From contig CM041298.1 in NCBI GenBank assembly GCA_023052935.1, positions 18,521,371 to 18,585,370 of the forward strand: a stretch of DNA of 64,000 nucleotides, in the 5' to 3' direction. The notes under the pieces were generated by a model. The model was given only the letters and a program-made list of their open reading frames with translations, made no database searches and was not told the DNA's origin. Source of the stretch: Piezodorus guildinii (taxonomy: Eukaryota > Arthropoda > Insecta > Hemiptera > Pentatomidae). The translations under genes were made by a program, and so were the position numbers. Shown piece after piece: positions 40,070 through 52,480 of the stretch; within the stretch, counting starts at the first letter, position 1, and every line of letters begins with the position of its first letter.

Positions 40070-41755
40070 TTTTATTTTTACTTTCACTTACTATATATAG
40101 TAAGGGGAAGTATTGCCGATCGTGAAAATTTTCGAATTCCAGTTTTCAACGAAAATACACGTTTTTGGGTCCCAAATAACCAAGTCTCGCAAAAAGGTCT
40201 GTGTGTGTGGTAACTCCCGGGCGGAAACAGTAAGTCCTGTGAAGCTGAAATTTCATATTTAAGACACCTATACGCCCGAGACGTGACAAAACTTTTTTCA
40301 TCAAAATGAGCTTACCAGAAGAGGCACTTTATACTATGCATTTTGTACCTTTTTTCGATTTTCTCGAAAACGGTTCCGACAAGTTTGATTAAACTCGCTA
40401 TATCGATGTAAAATTTAACAGGCTTTAATATCATGTTATCTTTGTTCTGATCAAAACAGGCAAATATATTAGTAGAACGAATTCAATGATACCCAACTAA
40501 AGGATAAAGCCACAAAATATTCATTGTATGCATTTTTTTGTTTTTTAACCTAAGAACAGTAATATACTTGTATAATATACCGTTGGAAAGCTAAATATTT
40601 TAGAAAACATTTTATCTTAAATGCAAGCTTGTAAAAGTTAATGGAGAGTTATGAAAAGCCGATAAAACTGACTGATTGTTTTAGATATTAATATAATAGA
40701 TTGTTTAATAAAACACATGTTTCTATGGAAACTCACTTTTATACATTTTTTATTAGTTTCACCTCTAAATGTATATGAAAATGCATAAATTGATTTTAAC
40801 AACGGGGGTGAGTCAAAGTCTTGTGCTTGTCGAAAAAGAATTTTTTTTTTAATAATGCAATTTTTAGTAAGGGAAAGTGTTGCGATCGTGAAAATTTTCG
40901 AATTCCAGTTTTCAATTTTTCGATTTCAAATTTTCAATACACGTTTTAGGTAAGTAGTAAAGGTGTGTGGTAACTCCCGGGCGGAAACGATAAGTCCTAT
41001 GAAAATAAAATTTCATATTTAAGACAAATATAGCCCGAGACGTTACAAAACTTTTTTCATCAAAATGGGCTCACCAGAAGAGGCACTTTATACCATGCAT
41101 TTTGCTCCTTTTTTCAATTTTCTCAAAAACGGTTTCGACGATTTTGATTAAACTCGCTATATCGATGTAAAATTTAATGGGCTTTAATATCATGTAAGTT
41201 TCATGCTGATAATATATTAATGGCCTGACAAGGCCTAAATGCCGATATTTACATTTTTTTCCTCTGAAGTACCTTTACTTTTGTAGATTTTATAAAAATA
41301 ACTATATTATCTTATTACCACTGATGAAAAACAGGTTAATATATAAATTGAATGAATTCGATACCAAACGAAAGGAGAAAACAGAAAAAATATTTTTTTG
41401 ATGCAATTTTTCGTTTTTGAACATAAAACAATACTCGTATATGGATAATATACCGTTGGAAAGCTAAAGATTTCAGAAAAAATATTTTCTCATACATAAG
41501 CTTTTGAAAGTTGATAGAGAGTGATGAAAAGCCGATAAAACTAAATGATTATTTTAGATAATAATATAATTGATTTTATAATTAAAAACATGTTTCTATA
41601 GAAATTCCATTTAATTAATTCTTTAATGGTTTCAAACATTTTTATCTTTCACTGAATTCGATATTTTTCTGTTATCTATTTATAATTTCTTTAATCTATT
41701 CCAAAAATGGAGGTAAGTGAAAGTCGTTTGTTGCCCGCCCCAGATTTTTATTATT
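40070..41755 (-). repeat. Two tandem R1k copies
   Basis: First copy 40070-40850 begins with TTTTTACTTTCACTTACTATATATAGTAAG. The second (40858-41755) starts again at AGTAAGGGAAAGTGTTGCGATCG and ends TTGTTGCCCGCCCCAG. Same orientation, head to tail. Confidence 0.75.
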
Positions 41756-42462
41756 TTTAATGGAATAAAGAAATTTTCTGACAAATGAAGATGAAAAAAG
41801 GGGCCTTTATAGTTTAAAAAAATAATAAAGAAAAGTAAACCAACGAAGATGAAAAAAAAAGAAAATGGATTTAAAATTAGAAAAAAAGTAAAACTATTAT
41901 TCTATGTTTCTTGGGCAGCCTCTCAACAGTCTTCTGTGAGGATTGTGCCTGTGGATTGTGCTTAAGTCAGCGGATTTAAATGTAAGTTCAGTCTGGCGTG
42001 AAAAGTATTGGAAATTCTGTGCCTTTCGATTTAAATGATTGGATTATTTTTATATTTGATTTTTTCGTTGATCTATATTAATCAATTTAATTAGTCGACA
42101 GTGGTTTTATCTATACTTTATAGTAAGCTAATTTATAATTTCGAAAAAGTCCATATCGATAGCTGAAATCATTTCTTTGGGCCTTGGTGGATCAAAGGAC
42201 AAAATGTATTAAAAACATATGCATTTATGTCTGGACAAGTGTTCGTGTTTGTATTTAAAAATACAACCAGAATACCTTTTAATTTTAACAAATAAATCCG
42301 GTTGGATTTATATACAAGAAATATCACTGGAAGTTAACTATCTTGTAAAATATGTGCAGTAAATGAGTAAAACAAAAATTATTAAAAACGCTAATTTAAT
42401 AATTATTACAAAACATTTAATCCATACAAAAAAAAAAAAAAAAAAAAAAAAAAAGAAAACAC
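41756..42462. other. Intergenic, no gene seen
   Basis: AT-rich with a poly(A) run at 42428-42454 that abuts the R1k end. No ORF of note. Confidence 0.5.
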
Positions 42463-42986
42463 GACTTTCACTTACTATCATTTTTAAAATCTATTAAAGA
42501 ATTTTCAAACAAAATTAGCGATGAAAATGAGTGAAACTAAATTAATTTAATTCAATTTCTAAAGAAACATGTGTTTTATTAAAAAAATTATTATGTTATT
42601 ATCTAAAATAGTCAGTTAGTTTTATGGGCTTTTCATCAATCTTTATTAACTTTTACAAAGTTGTGTATAAGATAATATTTTTTCTAAAATCTTTAGCTTT
42701 CAAACTGTTTTTTATACGTCTATGATATCTTAAAAAAAAAATACATTAACAAATACCTTTGCACTTTTCTCTTATAGTTGATTGTTAAATTAGTTCAACT
42801 TGTATATTCAGCCATTCCTTATCAATGGTAACAACATGATATAGTTAATTTTTTCGAATCTACAAAATTGAAGATACTTTAGAAGAAGAAAATTTAAACT
42901 ATCGCTATTCACGCCCTGTTAGGCCACTTCAATTATAATGAAACCTACATAATATTTTTTATAGTCTTTTATATACAACATAGATA

Positions 42987-43269
42987 TCTTTTTCCAGAGG
43001 CGCGACAGGCATGTAGGCCCTGGGCTCGTGGAGTAAACTTCTGCTAGTTTACACTCACGTTTCACGATGCTATTTTTAGTGTAGGGTCATCACTCCCTAC
43101 GACTAATTTGGTGTGTGGCCACCATTTGGCTGACGGGTCTCACATACCCGGGGGAGAGGCTGTGAGTGAATCCTCATTTTTTTACATCCTTATAAAAGCC
43201 CCGCCGGGACTGGGGTTCGAACTCAGAACCTGTAGCATGAGAGACTAGCGCGCTAGCCACGGGCTCCCC
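42987..43269 (-). mobile_element. tRNA-derived SINE with 13-bp target duplication
   Basis: About 283 bp. Minus sense begins TGGGGAGCCCGTGGCTAGCGCG, with an A-box-like TGGCTAGCGCG, then a B box GAGTTCGAACCCC at the expected spacing for an internal Pol III promoter. ACAACATAGATAT is repeated at 42974-42986 and 43270-43282. GC content is far above the surrounding R1k DNA. The 3' end (minus sense) finishes CTGGAAAAAG. The LINE partner is not identifiable. Confidence 0.85.
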
Positions 43270-43539
43270 ACAACATAGATATAGCGAGTTTAATAAAAAT
43301 CGTTAAAGCCGTTTTTGAGAAAATCGTAAAAAAGTGCTAAATTGATATTATAATGGCATTTCTAGATAGCTGATTTTGATGAAAAGATTTTATAACATTT
43401 CGGGCGTATAGTTGTTTTAAATATGGAATTTTAGTTTGACAGAACTTTTCTTTTACGCGCTGGTGTTACCACACACGGAGACAAACACACACACACACTG
43501 AGACTTTTCACGGGACTGGGTCATTTAGACTCAGGGGAC

Positions 43540-43788
43540 AATTATGGAAACCATCCACAGGAGAATACCTAAGCTCAGCACATTTTCTCCTGACAATGTA
43601 TAAATACCCCCACCCTATCCCTTCCTAGCATCAGTCTACATCCAGTCGTGAATTAGTTCACACATAGTTATTATTTTTTAATTAATCAGTTAGTAGTACA
43701 AGTAGTATAATAGACATTCATGTAATTCTTGTTGTTTTTATCAAATAAACTTTTTTTTTAAGTTGAAGTGAGTGCGGGAGATTTAATT
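43540..43788 (+). mobile_element. Solo LTR with insect core promoter
   Basis: 249 bp inserted in R1k between CTCAGGGGAC and GACCCTAAAACG, duplicating GAC. Ends AATTATGG...TTTAATT. TATAAATA at 43599-43606 and an initiator TCAGT at 43631-43635 are spaced ~32 bp, matching the arthropod TATA-Inr layout; AAATAAA follows at ~43743. The internal part is missing, the usual result of recombination between LTRs. Confidence 0.8.
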
Positions 43789-43960
43789 GACCCTAAAACG
43801 TATATATTTCGTCTATAAGTAACTGAAAGTATAACACATGTTTCAATTGAAAATCAATTGAATTAATTCTTTAAACTTATTTAATCTCTTACTGTATTTA
43901 AAAATTCTTAATTCGATCTTAATATCAGATGTAAGTGAAAGTCGTGTGTTGCCCAGATTA

Positions 43961-45334
43961 TTTTTTAATATTATTGAAATTTTTACTTAGTTTCTTTGAG
44001 AACTAAAAGTAAATATTATAATTTTTAAATGTTATCCTTGCAATAAAGGCTTTATTCATTCATTCATTCATTCATTTCCAGTGACGTGGCTGAGAGCGAG
44101 GGTCTAGGATCTTTTTGATTCCGCTTTTTCCTCCACAAGTGGAGAGATGTTTTGTTTTGTTTTTATATTTATTATTATTTAATTCTATATATATCATTTA
44201 TTTGTATTTATCTCAGTTATAGGTTGTTGTTTGTTTTCTTATTTTGTATATATATTATATTTTATTTATTTGACTTTATCATTGTATAATTGTGTGAATG
44301 GGTTCATATATCACTATTACTAATGTTCATATAGAAACAAATTGTAATATATATCAATAAAAAAAAAAAAAAATTTCTTTGAAGCTATTTAAAGGTAACA
44401 CTTGCATAACCACATTACATTAATTTATATTTAAGACGAAATTATTTAATAATTCTAAAGTTTCTGTAGAATTGTAGATTATTGATAGAAAGATAGCAAC
44501 AAAAAATAAACGAGAAAACAAAACAACAAAGATGATCAGATACAAAATGCCCAGAAGAAAATAGAAAGAATAAAAATAAATAGTTGAAAAGTGTGAAGAT
44601 CGATGGAAGGAATTGTTTAAGCTAGGAGACCTTTCCTAATTTTTAAAAAGGCGAATCGTAACTTTTAGACTTTGTGAAACTTTTAACATTCGGAAGATCT
44701 AACTTCACACATAAATTTACAACTCCCTAGGGATGGTGGAGGGGGAGACCTTTCAGCTTAGAAAAGGTTTCTTTCCTAAAACTCCCTAAGGCGCTTTTTA
44801 TTTCTTTATCAGATTCAGATATTTCAAGGAAAGTGATTTCGTTTAAAATCTATTCAAGAAAAAAATATTAGAAAACAAATGTAAAAAAAATATTATATGG
44901 TTACACCGAGTTGTATCTCTTACTGATGATGGAAAAGAAAACCTGGTGCGTGCAACACACAACTTTCATCCACCTCCGCTGTTAAAATTAATTTAAGAAT
45001 TTTAAATACTTTTTTTTTAATTTGTTTTATTAAGAGATAATACAATCTGCCTTCTGGGGCAATGAGTATTAGAGATAGAAGAAATCATTCATCCCATATG
45101 TACAATAAATACATTTAGAGATACAAATTTGATTTACTGATTTGACTTTACTGATTCTCAAGCTCTGTAGGAAATGGTTCTCTATCTGCAATAATAACCG
45201 AGTTTTAGAGGAATTACAACTTTTTAATTTGTAAATTTAATATATATAATAATTTTTTTCCTCTTTATCACGCTTTATTGATTCTAAAATTCTATTATAG
45301 ATTAATTTATATATTACTACAACTCCTACTTAAA
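43961..45334. other. Repeat-rich spacer
   Basis: Holds a tail-like AATAAAGGCTTTATTCATTCATTCATTC (44041-44075) and an A-tailed repeat (44150-44375) that is the paralogous empty site of the provirus. An R1k end lies at 44942-45015 (CCTGGTGCGTGCAACACACA). No gene. Confidence 0.5.
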
Positions 45335-46138
45335 AACGTTCTAGCTTGGAATCCGCACACAAGATTGAAACGACAAGAAACTGCCCGTCGCTTTCGCTTA
45401 CTTCAACACTTACTGGACTAACCTTCCACTTAATTACAAAAGGCTCATCTACATTACTATTATAAGGTAACCCCTATACGCCCGAAAGGACTAATTTACT
45501 ATTTCAAAGGATATGCCGATTTTCATATTTTAAGGACTGTTTTAATTTTTGTTTATTTCATTCTAGTTAAAGTCGCCATTCTCGTTGAAAGGATTCTTAA
45601 CAATTGACATTTATTGTAACCAGAATACGGTTCAAATGAAGTTCTCTTCCATTTTGACTCGATTCTCCTTTAAAAGGAACGAATCGAAATAAATCACTGG
45701 TAACTAGGATTACCACACTAAAAGGACACTTTTTATATTATGGAGTGAGCTTGGGCTCTAATAAACCATCGAATTCTTCCGCATTCAATCCTTACAATCC
45801 AAAATCCTCAATGCTCCTTAATTGCCATCACAAACTCATCAATAAAGACCTTAATGTCCCATATTTCTGATTTGGCCTGTACGAGGTATAAATCCATCCA
45901 TGACAACTCCACTCCCACTCTAATCCACTAGTTTCAATCCTAGCTTCATCTTCTATTCCTGACAATCCTCCGAGACGTCTGAAAAGAAGATGCCCTCGAG
46001 ACCTTCTAGTGTGGAATACCCAGTGGAGTGTTGCCAATGGGCATATTCTCTTCAGGTCTTTTCATGTATATTACCAATATATATTACTAGCTAATTTACT
46101 CGGTGTATTTACTAATACGGTTATAAATTAAAAAAAAA
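45335..46138 (+). pseudogene. Jockey-1 copy, badly degraded
   Basis: Colinear with the last ~150 codons and 3' UTR of Jockey-1 (TGGAATCCGCACACAAGATTGAAACG; GAGACGTCTGAAAAGAAGATG) and ends in an A run at 46130. Interrupted by ~270 bp of unrelated sequence (about 45475-45740) and by frameshifts. Confidence 0.65.
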
Positions 46139-46200
46139 ATCAACTTTTTGAGAAAATCGTAAAAAAGGTGCTAAAAGTATAGTATAAAGTGGCTCTTCTG

Positions 46201-47010
46201 TTATAATAATAATAATAATTAATTCTTTATTTATTCTGGGACAAGTCCCTTCAGAATAATATTACAGACAAATTAAATGAAACTTCAGTATCTTAGAGTA
46301 AAAAAAAAAACAAAAAAAACAACAGAAGTAACAAAGAAAATGAATAATAGTAATAAATTAATAGGTAACTTCTAATAATAATAATTTAGAAAAACAAACT
46401 AGACTAAAAAAAAAAAAAATACATATTCATATATACAGGAATAATTAAAATAAATTTACAATGCTTATGAAAAGTATAAAATAAAATACATAAATGTTCA
46501 AATACGATGCATAATAAGATATAGTCAATAATTGTTTTTCTCTGCTTTATTTACTATTTTTATTTAAATTTGCTAATTAATTAGGGTTATTGAACTGGAT
46601 AAACAAAAAGTGTTTGAACAAACAGGATTTGAAGGCCGGAAGAGTATTGGAGTGACGGATATAAGAAGGAATAGAATTCCATACGGAAGAGGATCGGATA
46701 AGAAAAGATCTGTCGAAAGCTGCGGTTTGAGGAGGCGTTATATACAGGTCCGAAGGTCGCGAATGATTGTTGCAGGTGTGGACGGAGGATTTAAATGAAA
46801 ATATATCTGAGACGTAAGATGGACGTTGAGATCGGAAAACTGGGTAAAGGAAGGATGCCAAGAGGTACTTAGGACGGTAGGAAGGATAAAGCCACTTTAA
46901 CTCATCGTAGAATCGGGTTACCGAGGTGTCTCTGGATGTCCCAAAGATGAAACGTACCAGGCAGTTAAATAATAGTTTTAGTTTAGCTTCAAGATTCAAA
47001 TTGGGGGAAT
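46201..47010 (-). mobile_element. CR1/L2-like copy, 5'-truncated
   Basis: 3' end with (TAA)n at 46204-46220, ~370-bp 3' UTR, then 140 open codons (46999 to 46577) containing LEAKLKLLFNCLVRFIFGTSR and SVWNSIPSYIRHSN, homologous to the C-terminus of the 3827-5902 ORF but clearly diverged. A separate copy, probably a related subfamily. Confidence 0.78.
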
Positions 47011-47384
47011 ACCGTTATACTGATTTGATTAAAAAATCTGCTGTAACTTCTCAGAGATTTACAGGAATATTTCATATATAAGTAGATAAAAGTATATGGA
47101 TGAATGAAGGTGTTGAAAAGATTTTAAGTCGAATAACGTTTTAAAAAATACGAAGCACATAAATTTAAAGGGACAGAGGATAATTAAGGAGGGATGTGTA
47201 ATCGATGAAGGGTAAGAAATGACGAGGTGTATTGAACGTGTGATTAATTATTAAAGCAACTAAGTGACAGTAGATCCTCCCGTGACTGATGGTCATGGAG
47301 CTCCGCCAATATTCCTTCCAACATTCATAGTACCCATCTGTACTCGCCTTGTCAGCACGCTTCCATATGTTTTACATACACTTA
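47011..47384. other. Intergenic, no gene seen
   Basis: AT-rich sequence with no supported feature. Confidence 0.45.
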
Positions 47385-48455
47385 CCTATATGGAATATAC
47401 AGTAAGGTAAAGTATGTCAATCGTGAAAATTTTAAAATTCTAGTTTTCAACGAAAGAACACGTTTTAAGGTTCCCTGAGTCCAAATAACGAAGTCAAGCC
47501 AAACCGTCGTCGTGGTGAGTATAGTTCAGAAACAGAAACTCGTACGAAACTGAAATTTCATATTCAGGACAACTAACCCGAGATGTTACAGAAAACTTTA
47601 AACAAAAAAAAAAATCAGCAAACCAGAAGAACCATTTTAAACCATGCATTTTGCATCTTTTTACGATTTTTTCTAAAACAGCTTTAACGATTTTAATCAA
47701 ACTCGCTATATCGATGTTTAAAGTATTGCGATCGTGAAAATTTTCGAATTTCAGTTCTCAACGGAAATACACGTTTTAGGGTCCCCTGAGTCCAAATGAC
47801 CAAGTTCCGCAAAAAGGTCTGTGTGTGTGTGTGTGTGTGGTAACTCCCAGGCGGAAACGTAGAGTTTTATTAAACTGAAATTTTATATTTAAGACAACTA
47901 TACGCCCGAGTCGTTACAAAACCTTTTTCCTCAAAATCAGCTTACCAGAAGAGCCACTTCATACCATGCATTTTGTATATTTTTACGATTTTCTCTAAAA
48001 CAGCTCTAACGATTTTAATCAAACTCGCTATATCGATGTAAAATTTAATGGGCTTTAATATCATGTAGGTTTCATTCTGATTGAAATAGTCTGACAGGGC
48101 TTAAATGACGATATTATAAATTTTCTTCCTCTAAACTACCTTTAATTTTGTAGATATTGTAAAAATAACCATATCACCTTGTCACCATTGATAAAAAAGG
48201 AAAGTTAAATTTTTTAGAAAAAGTATTATCTTATACACAAGCTTGTAAAAGTTAATAAAGAGTGATGAAAAGCCGATGAAACTAACTGATTCTTCTAGAT
48301 AATAATATAAAATATTATTAATTAAAACTCACATTTCCATAGAAACTCAACGTAATTAATTCTTTAACCTTTTTTTTCATCTCTGTATTTGAAAATTCTT
48401 AAATTGATGTAACAAACGGAGGTAAATGAAAGTGGTGTGTTGCCCGTATTTTTCG
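47385..48455 (-). repeat. R1k: partial copy followed by full copy
   Basis: A partial unit (47385-47717) breaks in the CTCGCTATATCGATG word, and a second unit restarts at TATTGCGATCGTGAAAATTTTCG (47718) and runs to GTGTGTTGCCCG (48450). It has a GT microsatellite at 47820-47838. Another tandem arrangement in the same orientation. Confidence 0.72.
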
Positions 48456-49880
48456 TAGTTATAATATATTTGCTTAAAGAATAAATCCTGGTGCTGTTAA
48501 AATCTCCTTAATATAGTTAAGGAATTAAATTGAGTTTCGAGGGAATCGTGTGTTTTAGTTTAAATAATCTAACAATAGACTTTATATATATATAAAATAT
48601 AAACATATTTCCTTCAATAAAAAAAAATCTGGTTCGTTAAACAGGAATTTCACTAACCATAGTTGTTAAAAAAATTTATGAAATTCTAAAGATGGTTTAA
48701 AAATTAAATTGTGTTTCGATGGAAACATGCATTTCAAATTAAACAATCTACCAATATAAATTATTATCGAAAATTATGATGTAATTTTAAGCTCTTTTTT
48801 CTGACTCAATCTACATCTCTGTTGGTAAGATAATTTTCTATTAAATAATCTTTAGATTTTCAAATGTATATTATACATCTGTATTACTATTCTTATGTTC
48901 GGGAAAAAAAAATGGATTTCAAAAATGTTGTAATTTATATAATATATAATATGATAAATAATAATTTAAGTCTGTAAAAGTATAGTCATCCGTAAACGCT
49001 GTTAGTGTTCGAGTTAACAAATAAATCTTTGTTCTATGACTCATAACTTCAGCTTTATATAACTGTGATATAACCAGAAGCACTCGTTTATATCATATCG
49101 TTATATGTTTAATGCAATAGATATAATATTATTAGCTAACTTATATACCATTTATATTTTAATTATGGTAAATAAACGATAATGTCCTAAAATGTTACTT
49201 AATTGTGTCAATAAATAAAGTTAATTAATCATTTATATTGATTGGTTTTTAATCGCCATTCCATTTACTGCTCTTAGCCTCAATTGATCCTCAAACTATT
49301 AATCACAATGTCGCTATGAAAATAATTGATTACTTTATTTACAACAAATAGCAAATTAGTAGTAAAACCGTTGTTATACTACTTGGCCTCATTTATAGAA
49401 GTTATGATTGATTTTTATTATAATGATTTTTAAAATAATGTATTTTACTTACTTATGTATGAAATTGTTGCGATTGGAAAATTATTTGAATTCCAGTTTT
49501 CAACGGAAATACACGTTTTGAAGTCCCCATTGTCCAAATAACGAAGCCCCGCAAGAAGGTGTGTGCGTAGTAAGTTAAGCATAAAAACAAATAGTTATAG
49601 GAATGTGAAATTTCACATTTAAGACAACAATAGGCCCGAGATGTAACTGCAACTTTAGCTATAAACTTCAATGTGGACGAATAGCAGTAAGCTAAAAATT
49701 TAATATAATTTGATGTGTGTTAAAAAAAAGCTTTGATAATGGGGAAAGAACCCCGAAACGTAGAAAAACTTTGTAATATATTGTGAAGAACAAATAAGGT
49801 ATAAGAAAAGAAAGTTAAGGAGTGCTTTTTTTTTTTTAATATTAAACAAACTTCCTAAAAAAATTATAAAATAAAAGAAA
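48456..49880. repeat. R1k fragments and AT-rich spacer
   Basis: Degenerate plus-orientation R1k at ~48625-48930 and minus-orientation R1k at 49440-49690. A hammerhead-like motif TTGATAATGGGGAAAGAACCCCGAAACG lies at 49733-49760. No gene. Confidence 0.5.
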
Positions 49881-50437
49881 TTTATTTTATTTTTTTATTT
49901 ATTTATAGTAATTTACAACTGTATTGAATAACACAATAAGTAAATACGAGGAATGAAAAAAAAATGTCTTGACAAAGAACTACCCAGTGGTAGCACTTCA
50001 CTATTTTAACATAGTAGGTCCCGAGGCCACCTTCTTTTCAGTCGCCTTGGAGGGTTATCAGGGATATCTAAGAAAGATAAATTACGGACAAGTGGATTTT
50101 GTTTGGGCAGGGAGTTCGGAATGAAAAGAGAAGTATCTATCACGGGCTACTTCTGCAACAAATGTGATGTTAGAGTCATTATGAATGAGGGGATTTGTAA
50201 CAAAATAAGGAGCATTCAGGATTTTGAGAAGGATTTTGGATTGTAAGGACTGAATGCGGGAGGAATTAGATGATTTCGTAGAGCCCCAAAGCTCGATTCA
50301 ATACGTCCAAATAGGTCTGATAATAGTGATGTAAATGAGTCTTTTGTAATTACTGGATGTTTTGAACGTTTGTCTAGTAAGTGTTGTAGTAATTGATATC
50401 TCCAAGCAGTTTCTTGTCGTTTCAGTCTTGTGTGAGG
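49881..50437 (-). mobile_element. Jockey-1 copy, 5'-truncated, with target duplication
   Basis: 3' UTR and ~150 codons of RT C-terminus on the minus strand with scattered substitutions and frameshifts. ATAAAAGAAA at 49871-49880 and 50438-50447 is the target duplication. 5' break just before LTWNPHTRLKRQETA. Confidence 0.8.
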
Positions 50438-50447
50438 ATAAAAGAAA

Positions 50448-51247
50448 ATTAAAGTAGTATTATTATATGCATTGTTCCATTATTTACAATTTCTCATCCC
50501 CAAATATGTCTAACTCTGGGTAAGTAATGTGTTCATTGTCCGAAGAGGAGCTCATTATATTTGGGTTCTATAAAAACAAAAAAAAAACTGAATATCTTTT
50601 TTTCTTTGTTAGAAATTTTAAAAATTCTAGTTCAATCCTACCTCCGCAAGCAGCTGGAACGAAATAGATATGGCATTTCATTTACATAGAGAGTTTATAA
50701 AGTCAGTGTGCGTTCCAGTGGCCTACATTTGTCGCTGCCTCATTTCCACAAAAGAGGAAGGGAAAATATTTCATAAAAGTGTAAACTCCCACATCGTATG
50801 CATGGTATTCTAACAGAGTTGAGGACACAAAGAATCCCGGCTGCTATAAATACTATTATCGAAGCGGAAGCCTTGATAAGACACATATATAGATCGTAGC
50901 CTGCGTCTTTCCCAACCCACCTGAGTCCGGTTGGCAACCTTCCAAACTCTGACATAAATCTCTGCGTAATGTTGCGTGAATGCGAGCGACGAAATGAGGG
51001 GGAGAGTCGGGCCCTTGTTGATGGCTCTTCCTCCAAACTCTTGATCCCGAATAATAAAAAATTAATGTGGATAAAAATGATAAGTTGGCGAGAGGGAAGA
51101 TGGGAAAAAAAAATCCACTAGTTCTTTTCTAGGCTGTTGAACACACGATTTCGAGAGTTGAAAAAAGTAATAATTTATCTTTTACTACCAAAAGCAATAA
51201 TAAAGTAAATTATTCCGCTAAGTAAACTTACACGTTCAATTATTTTT
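50448..51247 (-). other. Unique-looking region with two weak ORF candidates
   Basis: Minus strand: an acceptor-like TTGTTTTTATAG precedes an ATG (~50553) opening MSSSSDNEHITYPELDIFG and stopping after 22 codons. Farther up, 50740-51036 encodes ~98 codons with SFRRSHSRNITQRFM and a hydrophobic SIIVFIAAGILCVL. No repeat landmark is present. Either could be an exon, a transposon remnant or chance. Confidence 0.22.
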
Positions 51248-52130
51248 ACTTTCACTTACCTATATACGGAATATATAATAAGAGAAAGTATTGCGACCGT
51301 GAAAATGTTTCAACGGAAATACACTTTTTAGGGTCTCCTGAATCCAAAAGACCAAGTCTGTGTGTGTGTGTGTGTGTATATCAGTGTGTGTGGTAACTCT
51401 CGGGCGAAAACTAAAAGGGCTATGAAACTGAAATTTTATATTTAAGACAAATATACGCCCGATATGTTACAGAATCTTTTTCATCAAAATCAGCTGACCA
51501 GTAGATCTACTTTATACTATGCATTTTGCACCTTTTTATGATTTTTTCAGGAACGGCTCTAATGATTCTAATCAAACTCTATACATCGATGTAAAATTTG
51601 ATGGGCTTTAATATGATGTAGTTTCATTCTGATTGAAATAGTCTGATAGGGCATACATGCCGATATTTTAAATTTTCTTCTTCTAAAGTACCTTTAAGTC
51701 TGTAGATTCTATAAAAATAACTATATTCTCTTGTAACTATTAATAATTAACAGCTAAATATACAATTTGAGCGAATTGAGCAAGTCCCGCAAAAAGATCT
51801 GTTTATGTTGTAAGTCTAGAACGAAAAAGAAAAGTCGTGCGAAACTGAACATTCATATTTATGACAAAAATACGTCCGAGATGTTACAGCAACGTTTGAA
51901 TTAAAATCTGCGAACAAGAAGAGCCATTTTATATAATGCATTTTGCAACTTTTTATGATTTTCTCAAAAACGTTAATAACGATTTTAATTAAACTAGCTA
52001 AACATATGTAGAATTTAAAGAGCTTTAACATCATATAGATGTTACCATTTGGATAAAATGGTCTGAACGGCTGATATTTCAAATTCCTCAAGTACTGTTA
52101 ATTTTGTAGATTCCATGAAAATAACTATAT
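51248..52130 (-). repeat. R1k: two incomplete tandem copies
   Basis: Copy one from TTTTTACTTTCACTTACCTATATA (51246) to ~51775; copy two restarts at AGCAAGTCCCGCAAAAAGATC (51778) and fades at ~52130. Confidence 0.7.
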
Positions 52131-52137
52131 CAAAAAA

Positions 52138-52480
52138 AAAAATTCGAAAAATATATTTGTGAATTGTTTATTAAGAAAGTGACATAACTCCATTTACACT
52201 TTAATTGAGATATTTCAGGGTTTGAGTTTCAATTAAATTTTAAATATTTTATTTTGTAACTCATGAAATGTCAAATTTTTGTCAATTTATGTCAATGAGT
52301 TACAACATCGCCCACGCTGAAAGGCAAATGGGTCGAAGAGAAAGAAGAAGAGTTACAACATAAAATTTACATATTTAAAATTTAATTAAAACTCAAACCC
52401 TGAAATATCTTAATTAAAGTATAAATGGAATTATGTCACATTCTTAATAAACAATTCACAAATATATTTTTCGAAATATT
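52138..52480. repeat. Foldback hairpin element, ~125-bp arms
   Basis: TTCGAAAAATATATTTGTGAA... (52142 on) and its reverse complement (to ~52480) form a ~125-bp near-perfect inverted repeat around ~85 bp that itself holds GTAACTCAT/ATGAGTTAC. Arms include AGATATTTCAGGGTTTGAGT. No ORF. Behaves like a MITE or other fold-back element; class unknown. Confidence 0.75.

Larger units (their letters stand above)
42463..43960 (+). repeat. R1k copy with SINE and solo-LTR insertions
   Basis: Both inverted ends are present (CACGACTTTCACTTACTATC at left; TAAGTGAAAGTCGTGTGTTGCCC at right), with ~130 bp of recognisable inverted similarity. The body is split by a SINE (42987-43269) and a solo LTR (43540-43788), each with its own target duplication. 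Confidence 0.75.
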
